Shown one piece after another: positions 7,250 through 16,184 of a stretch of 64,000 nt of DNA. The first letter of the stretch is position 1; each line of letters starts with the position of its first letter. Source of the stretch: Lacunisphaera limnophila (GTDB taxonomy: Bacteria; Verrucomicrobiota; Verrucomicrobiia; Opitutales; Opitutaceae); contig NZ_CP016094.1 of assembly GCF_001746835.1 (NCBI RefSeq), positions 2,356,001 to 2,420,000 on the forward strand. The letters are read 5' to 3'. The position numbers were made by a program, and so were the translations under genes. The notes beneath the pieces are model-generated. The model was not told the origin of the DNA. It made no database searches and worked only from the letters and a program-made list of their open reading frames with translations.

Positions 7250-8938
7250 TCAGCCGGCGAAGGGGTCGGCGCGGTAGGGGCGCTCGCGGTATTCGAACCA
7301 GTCGAAGTCGGCGGGTTTCGCCGTGCCGGCCAGGTCCTGGCAGGCCACGCCGACGAAGGCGCCGGTGAAGTTGGCCAGGCCGGGAGACGTGGCCTCGTCG
7401 GAGAGGATGCTGGCATCGAACATCTGCGGCAGGCGTTGCCACGACCGGCCCGGGCCCTCGAGACGGTACGCGAAGAACAGGCGCTCCTCGTCCACCTCGA
7501 CGCGCAGCTCGACGCGCCGGCCGGGGGGCAGGGCGATGGGGGCGGTGAAGGCGTCGGCCATGACGCCGTCCGGAATGGAGGTCATCACGCGCAGGTGTTT
7601 GCCGAGCGTCTCGTCATGCGAGAGATAGAGGTAATGGAACTTGGCGGCGCCGTAGTAGCAGACCAGGCCGGCGAGCTGTTGGAAATGCTCGGGCTCGAAG
7701 TCCACAACGGTCGAGGCGCTGTAGCAGTGGGCCTGCTGGCGGCGGGCGACGAGTGCCTGCTTGAACTGACTGCCGATCGTTTCACGGCCATAGAGCCGCA
7801 GGTGGCCGGGCCGGGCGGTGAGGCTGAAGAGTTCCTCGGGCCAGGGGGAGCGCAGCCACTGGAAGTCGATCGGCAGCTGGGGCGAGTCGAACTCGTGGCG
7901 GGCGGGCGCGGCCGGCCAGGGATGCGCCGGGAGATTCGGCGCGGGAGCACTGAGCTGGGGCAGGCCCTGACCATCGGTGGTGCGGGGCCAGCCATCGGGC
8001 CCCCAGACGAGGGGTTGGATGGCGGTTTCGCGGCCGAGGGTGCAGCGACCGCGGTTCTTGAGCGGGCGGCCGCAGAGGTAGGCAATCCAGGTCTGGCCGT
8101 CCTGGGTCTCGACCAGGTCGGCGTGGCCGGCGCGCTGGAGCGGGGCATCGGGCCGGTCACGGGCGGTGAGGACCGGGCCGTCGGGGTGCAGTTCGTAGGG
8201 ACCGGTGAGCGAGCGCGAGCGACAGAGCGTGACCGCGTGGCCCCAGAACGTGCCGCCCTCGGCGGTGATGAGGTAGTACCAGCCGTCGCGCTTGTACAGG
8301 TGCGGTGCCTCGGTGAAGCCGAGCGGCGTGCCGGGGAAGATGTTCACGCGCGAGCCGAGGAGCTTGCGCTCTTTCGCCGAATATTCCTGCAGGACGATCC
8401 CGGCGAAGCGGTTGTGGCCGGGCCGGTGATCCCAGAGCTGGTTGACGAACCACTTGCGGCCGTCGTCATCGTGGAAGAGGGACGGGTCGAAGCCGCTGCT
8501 GTTCATGTACACGGGATCGGACCACTCGCCGTCGATGCGGTCGGCCGTGACGAGGTAGTTGTGGAAATCGCGCATCGCGGCGCCAGCGGTGCCGCCGCCG
8601 GAGGTGCGACCGTAGCGCTTCACGTCGGTGTAGATGAGCCAGAATTTGCCGTCGGCGTACGAGAGGCACGGGGCCCAGATGCCGCAGGAGTCCGGGTCGC
8701 CGAGCATGTTGAGCTGGCTGGGGCGGGAGAGTGGCCGGCAGAGGAGGCGCCAGTGGACGAGGTCGCGCGAGTGGTGGATCTGGACGCCGGGGTACCACTC
8801 GAAGGTGGAGGTGGCGATGTAGTAGTCGTCGCCGACGCGGAGGAGGGAAGGATCGGGGTTGAACCCCGGGAGGATGGGGTTGCGGATCGTCGGAGTGGGG
8901 TGGCTCACGGCAGAGACCTTTGACGCTGGGACGGACAT
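7250..8938 (-). CDS. Glycoside hydrolase family 43, beta-xylosidase-type
   Basis: A 562-residue five-bladed beta-propeller glycosidase with a C-terminal beta-sandwich, the layout of GH43 beta-xylosidases/arabinofuranosidases. The three catalytic acids are visible: Asp29 in NPILPGFNPDPS (general base), Asp151 in SSGFDPSLFHDDDG (pKa modulator) and Glu210 in GFTEAPHLYK (general acid). Residues 330-562 form the extra sandwich domain typical of subfamily 11 enzymes. The ATG at 8938 is preferred to one at 9043, which would add 35 low-complexity residues. No signal peptide is seen, so it probably acts on oligosaccharides in the cytoplasm. No sugar transporter or other hydrolase is adjacent, and it stands alone between other units. 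Confidence 0.9.
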   Translation of the reverse strand: MSVPASKVSAVSHPTPTIRNPILPGFNPDPSLLRVGDDYYIATSTFEWYPGVQIHHSRDLVHWRLLCRPLSRPSQLNMLGDPDSCGIWAPCLSYADGKFWLIYTDVKRYGRTSGGGTAGAAMRDFHNYLVTADRIDGEWSDPVYMNSSGFDPSLFHDDDGRKWFVNQLWDHRPGHNRFAGIVLQEYSAKERKLLGSRVNIFPGTPLGFTEAPHLYKRDGWYYLITAEGGTFWGHAVTLCRSRSLTGPYELHPDGPVLTARDRPDAPLQRAGHADLVETQDGQTWIAYLCGRPLKNRGRCTLGRETAIQPLVWGPDGWPRTTDGQGLPQLSAPAPNLPAHPWPAAPARHEFDSPQLPIDFQWLRSPWPEELFSLTARPGHLRLYGRETIGSQFKQALVARRQQAHCYSASTVVDFEPEHFQQLAGLVCYYGAAKFHYLYLSHDETLGKHLRVMTSIPDGVMADAFTAPIALPPGRRVELRVEVDEERLFFAYRLEGPGRSWQRLPQMFDASILSDEATSPGLANFTGAFVGVACQDLAGTAKPADFDWFEYRERPYRADPFAG

Positions 8939-9003
8939 CGCAAGGGCCGATGCCGTTATACCTTTAGCGCAGGGCGGCTGGACCGTCGGGACGGGCGGGC
9001 ATG

Positions 9004-9030
9004 AAAAAGGCGCGGCCGGGGGGCCGCGCC
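9004..9030 (-). terminator. Rho-independent terminator of leuC-leuD
   Basis: On the minus strand GGCGCGGCC, a CCCC loop and GGCCGCGCC make a perfect 9-bp stem (9030 to 9009), followed at once by TTTTT (9008-9004). It lies 44 bases downstream of the leuD stop. This is the clearest intrinsic terminator in the window. Confidence 0.88.
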
Positions 9031-9073
9031 GATGGGAGGGCAAGGTGGGTTGGTAGAGATCCCGCCCGACAGA

Positions 9074-9679
9074 TCAAGCCGCCAAATAAGGGAGCTTCTT
9101 GGCTGTTTCCTTCACGGCGGGGACGCCGTCGAGGAGTTCGCCGATGGCGTCCCAGCGGCCGTTGATCAGGGCGTCGCGGGCGGATTCGCGCTGGGCGATT
9201 TTGACGGTCTGGCCGGCGAAGCGGACCTCCAGCTTCACGAGGTCGATGGTGACCTCGGTGGCGGGATTCTGGTCCACGGCGGCGGCGATCTTGGCGATGT
9301 CCTCGCGGGCGGCGGTGACGCAGGGCATGCCGAGGGTGGTGCTGTTGCCGAAGAAAATCTCGGCGTAGCTTTCAGCGATGATGGCCCGGAAGCCGTATTT
9401 CTGGATGGCCTGCGGGGCGTGCTCGCGGGAGGAGCCGCAGCCGAAGTTGGCGCCGGAAAGGAGCACGGTGGCGCCCTGGTAACGCGGCTGGTTGAGCGGG
9501 TGGTCGGTGGTCGCGCCGGTCGCGGGATCGTTGCGGACGTCGTTGAAGAGGTAGGCGCCGAGACCGTCGAAGGTGACGCACTTCATGAAGCGCGCCGGGA
9601 TGATGCGGTCGGTGTCGATGTCGTTGCCGACGACGGGAACGGCGCGGCCGGTGACGGAGGTGATTTTAGCGAGGGCCAT
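9074..9679 (-). CDS. leuD: 3-isopropylmalate dehydratase small subunit
   Basis: LeuD pairs with LeuC to isomerise 2-isopropylmalate to 3-isopropylmalate in leucine synthesis. At 201 residues it has the normal length. The N-terminal GNDIDTDRIIPARF and the substrate loop LLSGANFGCGSSREHAPQA are family signatures. It follows leuC on the same strand after 101 bases that contain a long inverted repeat, and is followed by a strong terminator, so leuCD forms a unit. leuA and leuB are not in the window. The ATG at 9679 gives a family-typical N-terminus. Confidence 0.97.
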   Translation of the reverse strand: MALAKITSVTGRAVPVVGNDIDTDRIIPARFMKCVTFDGLGAYLFNDVRNDPATGATTDHPLNQPRYQGATVLLSGANFGCGSSREHAPQAIQKYGFRAIIAESYAEIFFGNSTTLGMPCVTAAREDIAKIAAAVDQNPATEVTIDLVKLEVRFAGQTVKIAQRESARDALINGRWDAIGELLDGVPAVKETAKKLPYLAA

Positions 9680-9695
9680 GGGGATGAAGGAGTGA

Positions 9696-9773
9696 GTAGC
9701 GAGTAGTGGGTAGCGAGTAGGATGAGGGCGTTGACGGCGGGATGCTCGCTAGTCGCTACTCACTACTCGCTAC
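9696..9773. repeat. Inverted repeat in the leuC-leuD gap
   Basis: Arms 9696-9720 and 9749-9773 pair at 23 of 25 positions. Each arm is made of short related units (GTAGCGAGTAGT, GTAGCGA), so there is tandem as well as inverted structure. A transcript would fold into a long hairpin between the two cistrons. The composition differs from the coding sequence, and the element looks like a member of a dispersed repeat family. Confidence 0.85.
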
Positions 9774-9780
9774 GGTGAAT

Positions 9781-11193
9781 TTAGTTTACGGCGAAGACCT
9801 CGCGGGCGTCGGCGACGGTGCCGGTGACGGCGGCGGCGGCGACCATGACCGGGCTCATGAGGACGGTGCGGCCGGTGGGGGAGCCCTGGCGGCCCTTGAA
9901 GTTGCGGTTGGAGGAGCTGGCGCAGAGTTGGTCGCCGATGAGCTTGTCGGGGTTCATCGCGAGGCACATGGAGCAGCCGGCGGCGCGCCACTCGAAGCCG
10001 GCCTCGCTGAGCACCTTGTCGATGCCTTCCTTCTCGCACTGGAGGGCGACGATCTGCGAGCCCGGGACGGCGATGGCCTTGACGCCGGCGGCGACCTTGC
10101 GGCCCTTGATGTATTTGGCGACCTCGCGGAAGTCGGAGAGGCGGCCGTTGGTGCAGGAGCCGAGGAAGGCGACGTCGATCCGGGTGCCCTTGATCGGCTG
10201 GCCGGCGGGCAGCTTCATGTAGGCGAGGGCCTCGATGATGCCGGCCTTGTCGTCGGCCGAGGTGGCGGTCTCGGGGCTGGGGATGTTCTCCACGATGGAG
10301 ATGCCCTGGCCGGGGTTGATGCCCCAGGTGACGGTCGGGGCGATGCTGGCCGCGTCGATCTTGACGACATCGTCGTAGGTCGCGCCCGGGTCGGAGGCGA
10401 AGGACTTCCAGCTCGCGACGGCGGCGTCCCACGCGGCGCCGGTGGGCGAGTAGGGGCGGCCCTTGAGGTAGGCGAAGGTGGTCTCGTCGGGATTGACGTA
10501 GCCGACGCGGGCGCCGCCCTCGATGGACATGTTGCACACGGTCATGCGCTCCTCCATGGAGAAGCCATCGAAGGTGGAGCCGGCGTATTCGTAGGCGAAG
10601 CCGGTGCCGCCGTTCACGCCGAGCTGGCGGATGATGTGGAGAATGACGTCCTTGGCGTAGACGCCAGGGCGGAGTTTGCCGTTAACCTCGATGCGACGGA
10701 CCTTGAGGCGGCCGAGGGCCATGGTCTGGGTGGCGAGGACGTCGCGCACCTGGCTGGTGCCGATGCCGAAAGCGATGGCGCCGAACGCACCGTGGGTGGA
10801 GGTGTGGGAATCGCCGCAGGCGATGGTGGTGCCGGGCTGGGTGATGCCCTGCTCGGGGCCGACGATGTGCACGATGCCCTGCTTGCCGGTGGCGCGGTCA
10901 AAGAAGGTGATGCCGAACTCCTTCGTGCTGCGGCGGAGCTCGTCCATCATGGCCTGGGCGAGGTCGTCCTTGTAGGGTTCGACGAGCTCGTTGGTCGGGA
11001 TGATGTGGTCCACCGTGGCGAAGGTGCGGTGGGGCATGAGGACCTTGAGGCCGAGGTCGCGCAGCATGCCGAAGGCCTGGGGCGAGGTGACCTCGTGGAT
11101 GAGGTGGGTGCCGATGAGGAGCTGGGTCTGGCCGTTGGCGAGCTGGCGGACGGCGTGGGCGTCCCAGACTTTCTGGAAGAGGGATTGGGGCAT
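9781..11193 (-). CDS. leuC: 3-isopropylmalate dehydratase large subunit
   Basis: Aconitase-superfamily catalytic subunit of isopropylmalate isomerase, partner of LeuD. The protein is 470 residues and carries the three 4Fe-4S ligands at Cys347 (GSCTNGR), Cys407 and Cys410 ([11 protein letters not shown]), the same positions as I recall for the E. coli protein. [15 protein letters not shown] (125-139) is another aconitase signature. The ATG at 11193 is chosen because the family N-terminus ([12 protein letters not shown]) begins there; a longer frame to 11346 reads through a repeat. A divergent LysR gene lies across a 182-base gap, suggesting leucine- or isopropylmalate-dependent control. Confidence 0.97.
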   Translation of the reverse strand: MPQSLFQKVWDAHAVRQLANGQTQLLIGTHLIHEVTSPQAFGMLRDLGLKVLMPHRTFATVDHIIPTNELVEPYKDDLAQAMMDELRRSTKEFGITFFDRATGKQGIVHIVGPEQGITQPGTTIACGDSHTSTHGAFGAIAFGIGTSQVRDVLATQTMALGRLKVRRIEVNGKLRPGVYAKDVILHIIRQLGVNGGTGFAYEYAGSTFDGFSMEERMTVCNMSIEGGARVGYVNPDETTFAYLKGRPYSPTGAAWDAAVASWKSFASDPGATYDDVVKIDAASIAPTVTWGINPGQGISIVENIPSPETATSADDKAGIIEALAYMKLPAGQPIKGTRIDVAFLGSCTNGRLSDFREVAKYIKGRKVAAGVKAIAVPGSQIVALQCEKEGIDKVLSEAGFEWRAAGCSMCLAMNPDKLIGDQLCASSSNRNFKGRQGSPTGRTVLMSPVMVAAAAVTGTVADAREVFAVN

Positions 11194-11236
11194 GGGAGTG
11201 GTGACAGTGAGAGTGGCGGTGAAAGGGAGAAACCTT

Positions 11237-11311
11237 CCGCGGATTACACGGATGAGCGCAGATAAAAGCCAGATTGCTTTGGGTATCCGCGTGCATCCGC
11301 GGGCTCCGCGG
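11237..11311. repeat. Imperfect inverted repeat between leuC and the LysR gene
   Basis: Arms 11237-11263 and 11285-11311 (27 bases each) match at 20 of 27 positions. The left arm begins CCGCGGATTACACGGATGAG, with internal repetition of CGGAT-type units. A second copy of the same family lies at 13703-13795; the two left arms share about 23 of 27 bases. It occupies the shared leuC/LysR control region, so promoters or operators must lie beside it or within it. No clear T-N11-A LysR box was seen. Confidence 0.8.
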
Positions 11312-11375
11312 GGAATCGAAGCGGGAGAGTAGCAGATTCTTGCCATAACCAGAAATACTTGTTTCGTGCTCTGTG

Positions 11376-12287
11376 ATGCCTCGAGAGTATCAGTATCCCT
11401 TTGAACTCCGGCACCTCGTGGGTTTTCGCGAGGTGGCGCGGCAGCTGCATTTTCGGAAGGCGGCGGAGACGCTGGCGGTGGCGCAGCCGGCCTTGTCGAG
11501 GACCATCGCGCAGTTGGAGCAGGCGATGGGGGTGGATCTGCTGAACCGGACGCGGCGCAAGGTCGAGCTGACGGCGGCCGGGCGGGCCTTTTTGGAGCGG
11601 ATCGAGCCGTTGTTGCGGGCGTTGGCGGCGGTGCCGGCGGACATCCAGGCGCTGGCGGGCGGGCAGGCGGGGCATGTGCGGGTGGCCTTCACCGGTCTGG
11701 CCATGGCGACGGTGCTGCCGGGCATCCTGCGCGAATTCAACCGGCGCTATCCCGGCATCAAGGTGGAGTTGAACGAGTCGCCGACCTCGGCCCAGCTCGA
11801 GTCGTTGAAGTCGGGCGAGATCGCCTGCGGCTTTTTCCATCCGGACGCCGCATCCTCGCCCGGGCTTTCCACCCAGGTGTTGTTGCAGGAGAAGAACGGC
11901 GTGTTGCTGCCGGCGGAGCATCCGCTGGCGAAGGCAAAAAAACTGCGGCTCCGTGATTTGGCCGGTACGCCGTTTGTGATGTTTCCCCGGGCGCACAATC
12001 CGGGGTTTTATGACCGGGTGCTGGCCGCGTTCCAGCAGGCGGGGGTGACCCCGCGGATTGCCGATGAGGTGTGGCCGCGGGCCAATGCCATCGGCTTGGT
12101 GCGCGCGGGGCTGGGGGCGACCTTCATGGCGCCGTCGGAGGCGAAGCAGTTGCCGGACGAGGTGGCGTTCCGGCCGATCGACGGGCCGGCGCCGGAGAGC
12201 CGGCTGGTGCTGGGGTGGCGGAAGGACGCGCCGGCGGATCCGGCGCTGGGGGCGTTCCTCGTCGTGGCGGGGGCCGCCACGGCTTGA
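11376..12287 (+). CDS. LysR-family transcriptional regulator
   Basis: A 303-residue LTTR. The N-terminal winged helix-turn-helix spans about residues 7-65 ([19 protein letters not shown], then [18 protein letters not shown]). The C-terminal periplasmic-binding-protein-like effector domain runs from about residue 90. ATG 11376 is used; a GTG three bases earlier would add one residue. LysR regulators often control the divergent neighbour, here leuCD, with a pathway intermediate as co-inducer. That link is by position only. The gene is followed by an inverted-repeat element, not by co-oriented metabolic genes. Confidence 0.9.
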   Translation: MPREYQYPFELRHLVGFREVARQLHFRKAAETLAVAQPALSRTIAQLEQAMGVDLLNRTRRKVELTAAGRAFLERIEPLLRALAAVPADIQALAGGQAGHVRVAFTGLAMATVLPGILREFNRRYPGIKVELNESPTSAQLESLKSGEIACGFFHPDAASSPGLSTQVLLQEKNGVLLPAEHPLAKAKKLRLRDLAGTPFVMFPRAHNPGFYDRVLAAFQQAGVTPRIADEVWPRANAIGLVRAGLGATFMAPSEAKQLPDEVAFRPIDGPAPESRLVLGWRKDAPADPALGAFLVVAGAATA

Positions 12288-12340
12288 ACGCGGCATGCCG
12301 TTTTGTCCAAACATGACCGAAAACCAATCAGCCGGAATAG

Positions 12341-12408
12341 CGCCGAAGCACGGAAGGGCCGAAGCACGTAATGGGCTTCCTGTGTTTCCGCCCATTCGCG
12401 CTTCTGCG
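12341..12408. repeat. Imperfect inverted repeat downstream of the LysR gene
   Basis: Arms 12341-12373 and 12376-12408 (33 bases each, two-base spacer) match at 23 of 33 positions. Units resembling CGAAGCACGGAAGGG repeat within the arms. It lies 53 bases after the LysR stop and could form a long RNA hairpin, so it might also end LysR transcription. Its sequence differs from the other repeats, but the architecture is the same. Confidence 0.72.
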
Positions 12409-12467
12409 ATTGGGCCGGGCTTGGAGCTTGGAAATTTCCCGTGGGCTGAAATTAATCTCTTCCCGGT

Positions 12468-13679
12468 TTGAGCTCTCCCCGTTCCATCGTCCTCCTGTTC
12501 ACCACGTTTCCGAAGACCTCGGAGACCTTCCTGCAGCGGGATGTGGCGGCGTTGCAGGCCAAGGGGCTGAATTTGAAGCTGTATTCGCTCTGGGGTGGGG
12601 GCGGGGAGTTCCGCGGGCTGCCGGTGCGAAGCTTCAACAAGTGGCGGCTGGTGCCGCTGTTCCTGTTTGAAATCCCGTGGCAGTGCGTGCGGCGGCCGCG
12701 GTTGATCCGCGACCTGTTCGAAGGGGTGTGCACGCGGGCGGCGCCGTCGTTCCTGAATTTCTGGGAGAACATGCTCGGGGCGGGTTATGCCGGTTGTTTT
12801 TACCGGGAGCTGCAGCGGGATCCGCCGGCACTCATCCACGGGGCCTGGGCCGGTGCGCCGGCGACGGCCGGCTGGGTGCTGTGGCGGATGTTCGGCTGGA
12901 AGTACAGCTGCGGGGCGCATGCCTACGACATCTACGAGCATGGCGGCGACTGGTGGCTGCTGGAGAAGCTGCGGCACGCGCGTTTCATTCATGCCTCGAC
13001 CGAGACCGGACGGCGCGAGCTGGTGGACCGTGGGGTGCCGGTGGACCGGATCCGCGTCATCCGCCGCGGGCTGGCGGAGTTTCCGGCGTTCAAGCCCCTG
13101 CGGCCGGACCGCACGCCGTTGCGGCTGGTTTGCGTGGCGCGGCTTGTGGCCAAGAAGGGGCTCGATCACCAGCTGCGGATCTATGCCGCGCTGCAGGCGG
13201 CCGGTTTTGCCTTCGAGGCGCGGATTATCGGCGACGGCCCGCTGGAGGCCTCGCTGCGGGAGCTCGCGGCGCAGCTGGGGTTGGGCGACTGCGTGACGTT
13301 CTTGGGCCGGCTGGAGCAACCCCGGGTGTGGGAGCAGCTGGCGTGGGCGGACGTGCTGTTGCATACGGGCGTGGTGGCGCCGAGCGGTGACCGCGATGGT
13401 CTGCCGAACGTGATTCCGGAGGCGATGTCCGCCGGCGTGCTGGTCGTGACCTCACCGGTGTCGGCCACGACCGAGGCGGTGGCGCAGGAGCGCACCGGCC
13501 TCGTGGCCGATGTGGACCTGCCGCTGGCGTGGCAGGTGGCGTTGCAGCGGTTGGCGACGGACGACGGGCTGGCCGAGCGCTTGCGCGGCGCGGCGCGTCG
13601 CTGGGTCGAAGAGAATTACAACGCCCACCGTAACACGGACCGGCTGGTCGAATGCTTTCAGGAGGCGATGACGGAATGA
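12468..13679 (+). CDS. GT4 family glycosyltransferase
   Basis: A 403-residue GT-B glycosyltransferase of the type found in exopolysaccharide loci (WcaL-like). The N-terminal half has TTFPKTSETFLQRDVAALQ. The C-terminal half has LVCVARLVAKKGLDHQLR, then IIGDGPLEASLRELA, and DGLPNVIPEAMSAGVLVV, where the first Glu of EX7E is Asp or missing, as in several relatives. The only start that keeps the fold intact is TTG at 12468; no ATG or GTG precedes it in frame. It opens a rightward pair with the GT4 at 13808, separated by a repeat. It probably adds one sugar of the surface glycan from the cytoplasmic side. Specificity unknown. Confidence 0.86.
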   Translation: MSSPRSIVLLFTTFPKTSETFLQRDVAALQAKGLNLKLYSLWGGGGEFRGLPVRSFNKWRLVPLFLFEIPWQCVRRPRLIRDLFEGVCTRAAPSFLNFWENMLGAGYAGCFYRELQRDPPALIHGAWAGAPATAGWVLWRMFGWKYSCGAHAYDIYEHGGDWWLLEKLRHARFIHASTETGRRELVDRGVPVDRIRVIRRGLAEFPAFKPLRPDRTPLRLVCVARLVAKKGLDHQLRIYAALQAAGFAFEARIIGDGPLEASLRELAAQLGLGDCVTFLGRLEQPRVWEQLAWADVLLHTGVVAPSGDRDGLPNVIPEAMSAGVLVVTSPVSATTEAVAQERTGLVADVDLPLAWQVALQRLATDDGLAERLRGAARRWVEENYNAHRNTDRLVECFQEAMTE

Positions 13680-13702
13680 TTGCCCCGCCCAAGACTTTTT
13701 TG

Positions 13703-13795
13703 CCCCGGATTACACCGATGAGCCCGGATGAACGAGCCGGAATCACGATGAGCCCCTGCAGGATTGAATCCGTGGTGATCCGTGCCATCCATGGC
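13703..13795. repeat. Imperfect inverted repeat between two GT4 genes
   Basis: Arms 13703-13729 and 13768-13795 match at about 20 of 28 positions. The left arm (CCCCGGATTACACCGATGAG) is a clear relative of the left arm at 11237-11263, so this repeat family has at least two copies in the window. It fills most of the 128-base gap and would add a stable hairpin to a bicistronic message. Confidence 0.8.
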
Positions 13796-13807
13796 TAACC
13801 CTGGCCT

Positions 13808-14869
13808 ATGATTTATTACGACACCACCAAGATGGGGGCGGCGCGGCACCGGTCGGGGCTGATGCGGTTGAGCTCGCGCATCCGCGAGGAGCTGGGGTCG
13901 GTGGTCACGGAGGTGGCGTGGGACGGGAAGCGGCGGGGCTTCACGACCGGGGAGCCGCGGGTGCCGGTGAGCTTCAAGCGCGACGACTGGTTGCTGACAG
14001 TGGAGCAGTTCTGCGAGGCGGACCGACCGGGTTTCCGGGATTTCGTGGCGCGGCCGCCGTGCCGGCTGGCGGCGATGTTTCATGACGCGATCCCGGTGCG
14101 GTGGCCGCACATCACGTGGCCGCAGAGCGTGCGCCGGCATCCGGAATACATGAAGCTATTGGCGGGTTTTGACCGAACCTGGGCGATCTCGGAAGCGACG
14201 CGACGGGATTTCACGGAGTTCTGGGCCTGGCAGGGTGTGACGCCCAAGGCGCCGACGGAGGTCATCGTGCTCGGGGCGGATTTTGACGGCGGGCACCGGG
14301 TGCAGCGCGACCCGCTGATCCCGCGGGGCCGGCCGGCGTTGTTGGGCGTGGGCATAGTCGAGCCGCGCAAGAACCAGGCGTTCCTGCTGGATGTGGCGGA
14401 GGCCCTGTGGCGCGACGGTCTCGATTTTGAATTGCACCTCGTCGGGCGGGTGAATCCGCATTTCGGCCGGCCGGTCGAGGCGCGCATGAAGGCGCTGCAG
14501 AAGCGGGAAACGCGGTTTCAGTTTCACGCCTCGGCGGGCGACCGCGAGCTGGGCCGGTTGTACGCCGCGGCGCGGGCGGTGGTGTTCCCGACGATCGCGG
14601 AGGGTTGCGGCCTGCCGTTGCTGGAGGCGCTGTGGCGCGGCGTGCCCTGTGTGGCGAGCGACCTGCCGGTGCTGCGCGAGAATGCGGACGGGGGCGGCTG
14701 CCTGCTGGCGGCAGTCAACGACGCGGGAGACTGGGCGGCGAAATTGCGCACGGTGCTGACCGACGAGGCGGAGAACCGGCGCCTGCAGCGGGAGGCGATG
14801 GCCCGGCCTCTGCCGCGGTGGATCAACACGGCGCAGGCGTTGCGGGCCGCGTTGTGCGCGACCTCCTGA
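13808..14869 (+). CDS. GT4 family glycosyltransferase
   Basis: A 353-residue GT4 enzyme. The central FHDAIPVRWP and AISEATRRDF motifs are shared with the GT4 at 16185 (FYDAIPLKFP, AISEDSATAL), so the two are diverged paralogues. The donor-binding half contains GVGIVEPRKNQAFLLD, then LHLVGRVNP, and the EX7E motif EGCGLPLLEALWRGVP. There is no signal peptide or membrane span. It probably transfers a hexose in the surface-glycan pathway. It converges on the PLP enzyme gene, with a hairpin between them. Confidence 0.87.
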   Translation: MIYYDTTKMGAARHRSGLMRLSSRIREELGSVVTEVAWDGKRRGFTTGEPRVPVSFKRDDWLLTVEQFCEADRPGFRDFVARPPCRLAAMFHDAIPVRWPHITWPQSVRRHPEYMKLLAGFDRTWAISEATRRDFTEFWAWQGVTPKAPTEVIVLGADFDGGHRVQRDPLIPRGRPALLGVGIVEPRKNQAFLLDVAEALWRDGLDFELHLVGRVNPHFGRPVEARMKALQKRETRFQFHASAGDRELGRLYAAARAVVFPTIAEGCGLPLLEALWRGVPCVASDLPVLRENADGGGCLLAAVNDAGDWAAKLRTVLTDEAENRRLQREAMARPLPRWINTAQALRAALCATS

Positions 14870-14891
14870 GGCGGGGTTCGGAGACCCCGCC
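14870..14891. terminator. Hairpin between convergent genes
   Basis: GGCGGGGT, loop TCGGAG, ACCCCGCC: a perfect 8-bp stem starting at the GT4 stop codon and ten bases from the end of the convergent PLP enzyme gene. There is no T run, so it may be a bidirectional terminator or a dispersed hairpin related to that at 7199. Confidence 0.5.
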
Positions 14892-14900
14892 CTACCGCGG

Positions 14901-16097
14901 TCACATTTGCTTCACCGCGTAGGCCATGGCGGCGGCGATCTTCTCGAGATCCTCGTCGCTGTGGAGGGCGGAGACGGCGGTGCGGATCAGGTCCTTGCCG
15001 GGGGGCACGGCGGGGGCGATGGACATGACGGTGAACACGCCCTGGTCGAGGAGGGCGTTCCAGAAGCGGTAGACGAGTTCCTTCGAGCCGAGCACGATCG
15101 GCACGGCGGGGGTCTCGCTTTCCCAGATGTCGAGGCCGAGGCCCTTGAGCATCTCGCGGTAGCGCTTGGTGTTTTTCCAGAGGCGCTCGAGGTGCTGCGG
15201 CTCGCTCTGCATCAGGTCGAGGGAGGCGGAGGCGGTGGCGGCCATGGCGGGGCTGATGGCGGCGCTGAAGAGGGTCTGGCGGGAGTTGGTGCGCAGGTAA
15301 TCGATCATCGCGCGCGAGCCGGCGACGAAGCCGCCGGTGCTGGCGAGGGATTTGGACAAGGAGCCGCAGACCAGGTCGACCTGGTCGCCGAGCTTGAAGT
15401 GGTCCACGGTGCCGCGGCCCTGGCGGCCGAGCACGCCGATGCCGTGGGCGTCGTCGAGGACGGTGAAGCAGCCGTGTTCCTCACCGATCTGCGCGAGTTC
15501 GGGCAGGCGGCAGATGTGACCCTCCATCGAGTAGACGCCCTCCACGACCAGCATCTTGGGGGTGTTGTGCGGCAGGCCCTTGAGGATGGCACGGAGATCC
15601 TCGGGGTTGTTGTGGCTGAAGCGCTCGACGGTGGCCATCGACAGGCGGGTCGCGTCGACGAGGCAGGAGTGGATGTTCTTGTCGGCGAGGATGAGATCGC
15701 CCTTCTGGGCGAAAGAGGCGACGGCCGAGCAGCAGGAGATGTAGCCGGCGACGCTCACATGGCAGGCCTCGCGGCCGAGGAAGGCGGCGATTTTCTCCTC
15801 GAGCTCCACGTGATAGGAGCGGGAGCCGTTGGAGATGCGCGCGCCGGTGGTGCTCGTGCCCCAGACCTTGGCGGCCCCGCCGCAGGCCTCAATCACCTTG
15901 GGGTGGAACGAGAGTCCGAGGTAATCATTGCTCGACAGCATGATCATGTCGCGGCCGTTCAGGCGGATGCGGGTGCCTGACTGCGACTCCATGGCATGGT
16001 AGTACGGCTTGTACTTCAGGCGCATCTTCGTCGCGTAGTCGTCCTGGGCGCGCTCGATGATGGCTTTCTTGGACTTGGAGAAGAGGGACAGGGCCAT
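14901..16097 (-). CDS. Alpha-oxoamine synthase, serine palmitoyltransferase-like
   Basis: A 398-residue fold-type I PLP enzyme that condenses an amino acid with an acyl-CoA or acyl-ACP thioester and releases CO2. Lys249 in CGSLSKSLASTGG is the Schiff-base lysine; DDAHGIGV (215-222) and GARISNGSRSYH are family signatures. Members include SPT, 2-amino-3-ketobutyrate ligase, BioF and HemA. No partner gene for threonine, biotin or haem is adjacent. It is the last gene after four glycosyltransferase genes on the same strand, with an 87-base gap, so a long-chain-base function linked to a lipid-bound glycan is plausible. The basic N-terminus (SKSKKAIIERAQ) could be a membrane or ACP contact. Sub-family is inferred. 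Confidence 0.8.
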   Translation of the reverse strand: MALSLFSKSKKAIIERAQDDYATKMRLKYKPYYHAMESQSGTRIRLNGRDMIMLSSNDYLGLSFHPKVIEACGGAAKVWGTSTTGARISNGSRSYHVELEEKIAAFLGREACHVSVAGYISCCSAVASFAQKGDLILADKNIHSCLVDATRLSMATVERFSHNNPEDLRAILKGLPHNTPKMLVVEGVYSMEGHICRLPELAQIGEEHGCFTVLDDAHGIGVLGRQGRGTVDHFKLGDQVDLVCGSLSKSLASTGGFVAGSRAMIDYLRTNSRQTLFSAAISPAMAATASASLDLMQSEPQHLERLWKNTKRYREMLKGLGLDIWESETPAVPIVLGSKELVYRFWNALLDQGVFTVMSIAPAVPPGKDLIRTAVSALHSDEDLEKIAAAMAYAVKQM

Positions 16098-16184
16098 GGA
16101 ATTGTCGGGGGAATAGACGGCAGCCCCGGGGCCTTAGCAACCGCAAAGCCACCTGCGTCAGGACGCGGCGGCGGGCCCGTGGGC

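Noticed and set aside
7148-8923. 591-residue frame opposite the GH43 gene
   Set aside because: No recognisable domain and biased Gly/Glu/Ala content; the GH43 reading has three catalytic acids.
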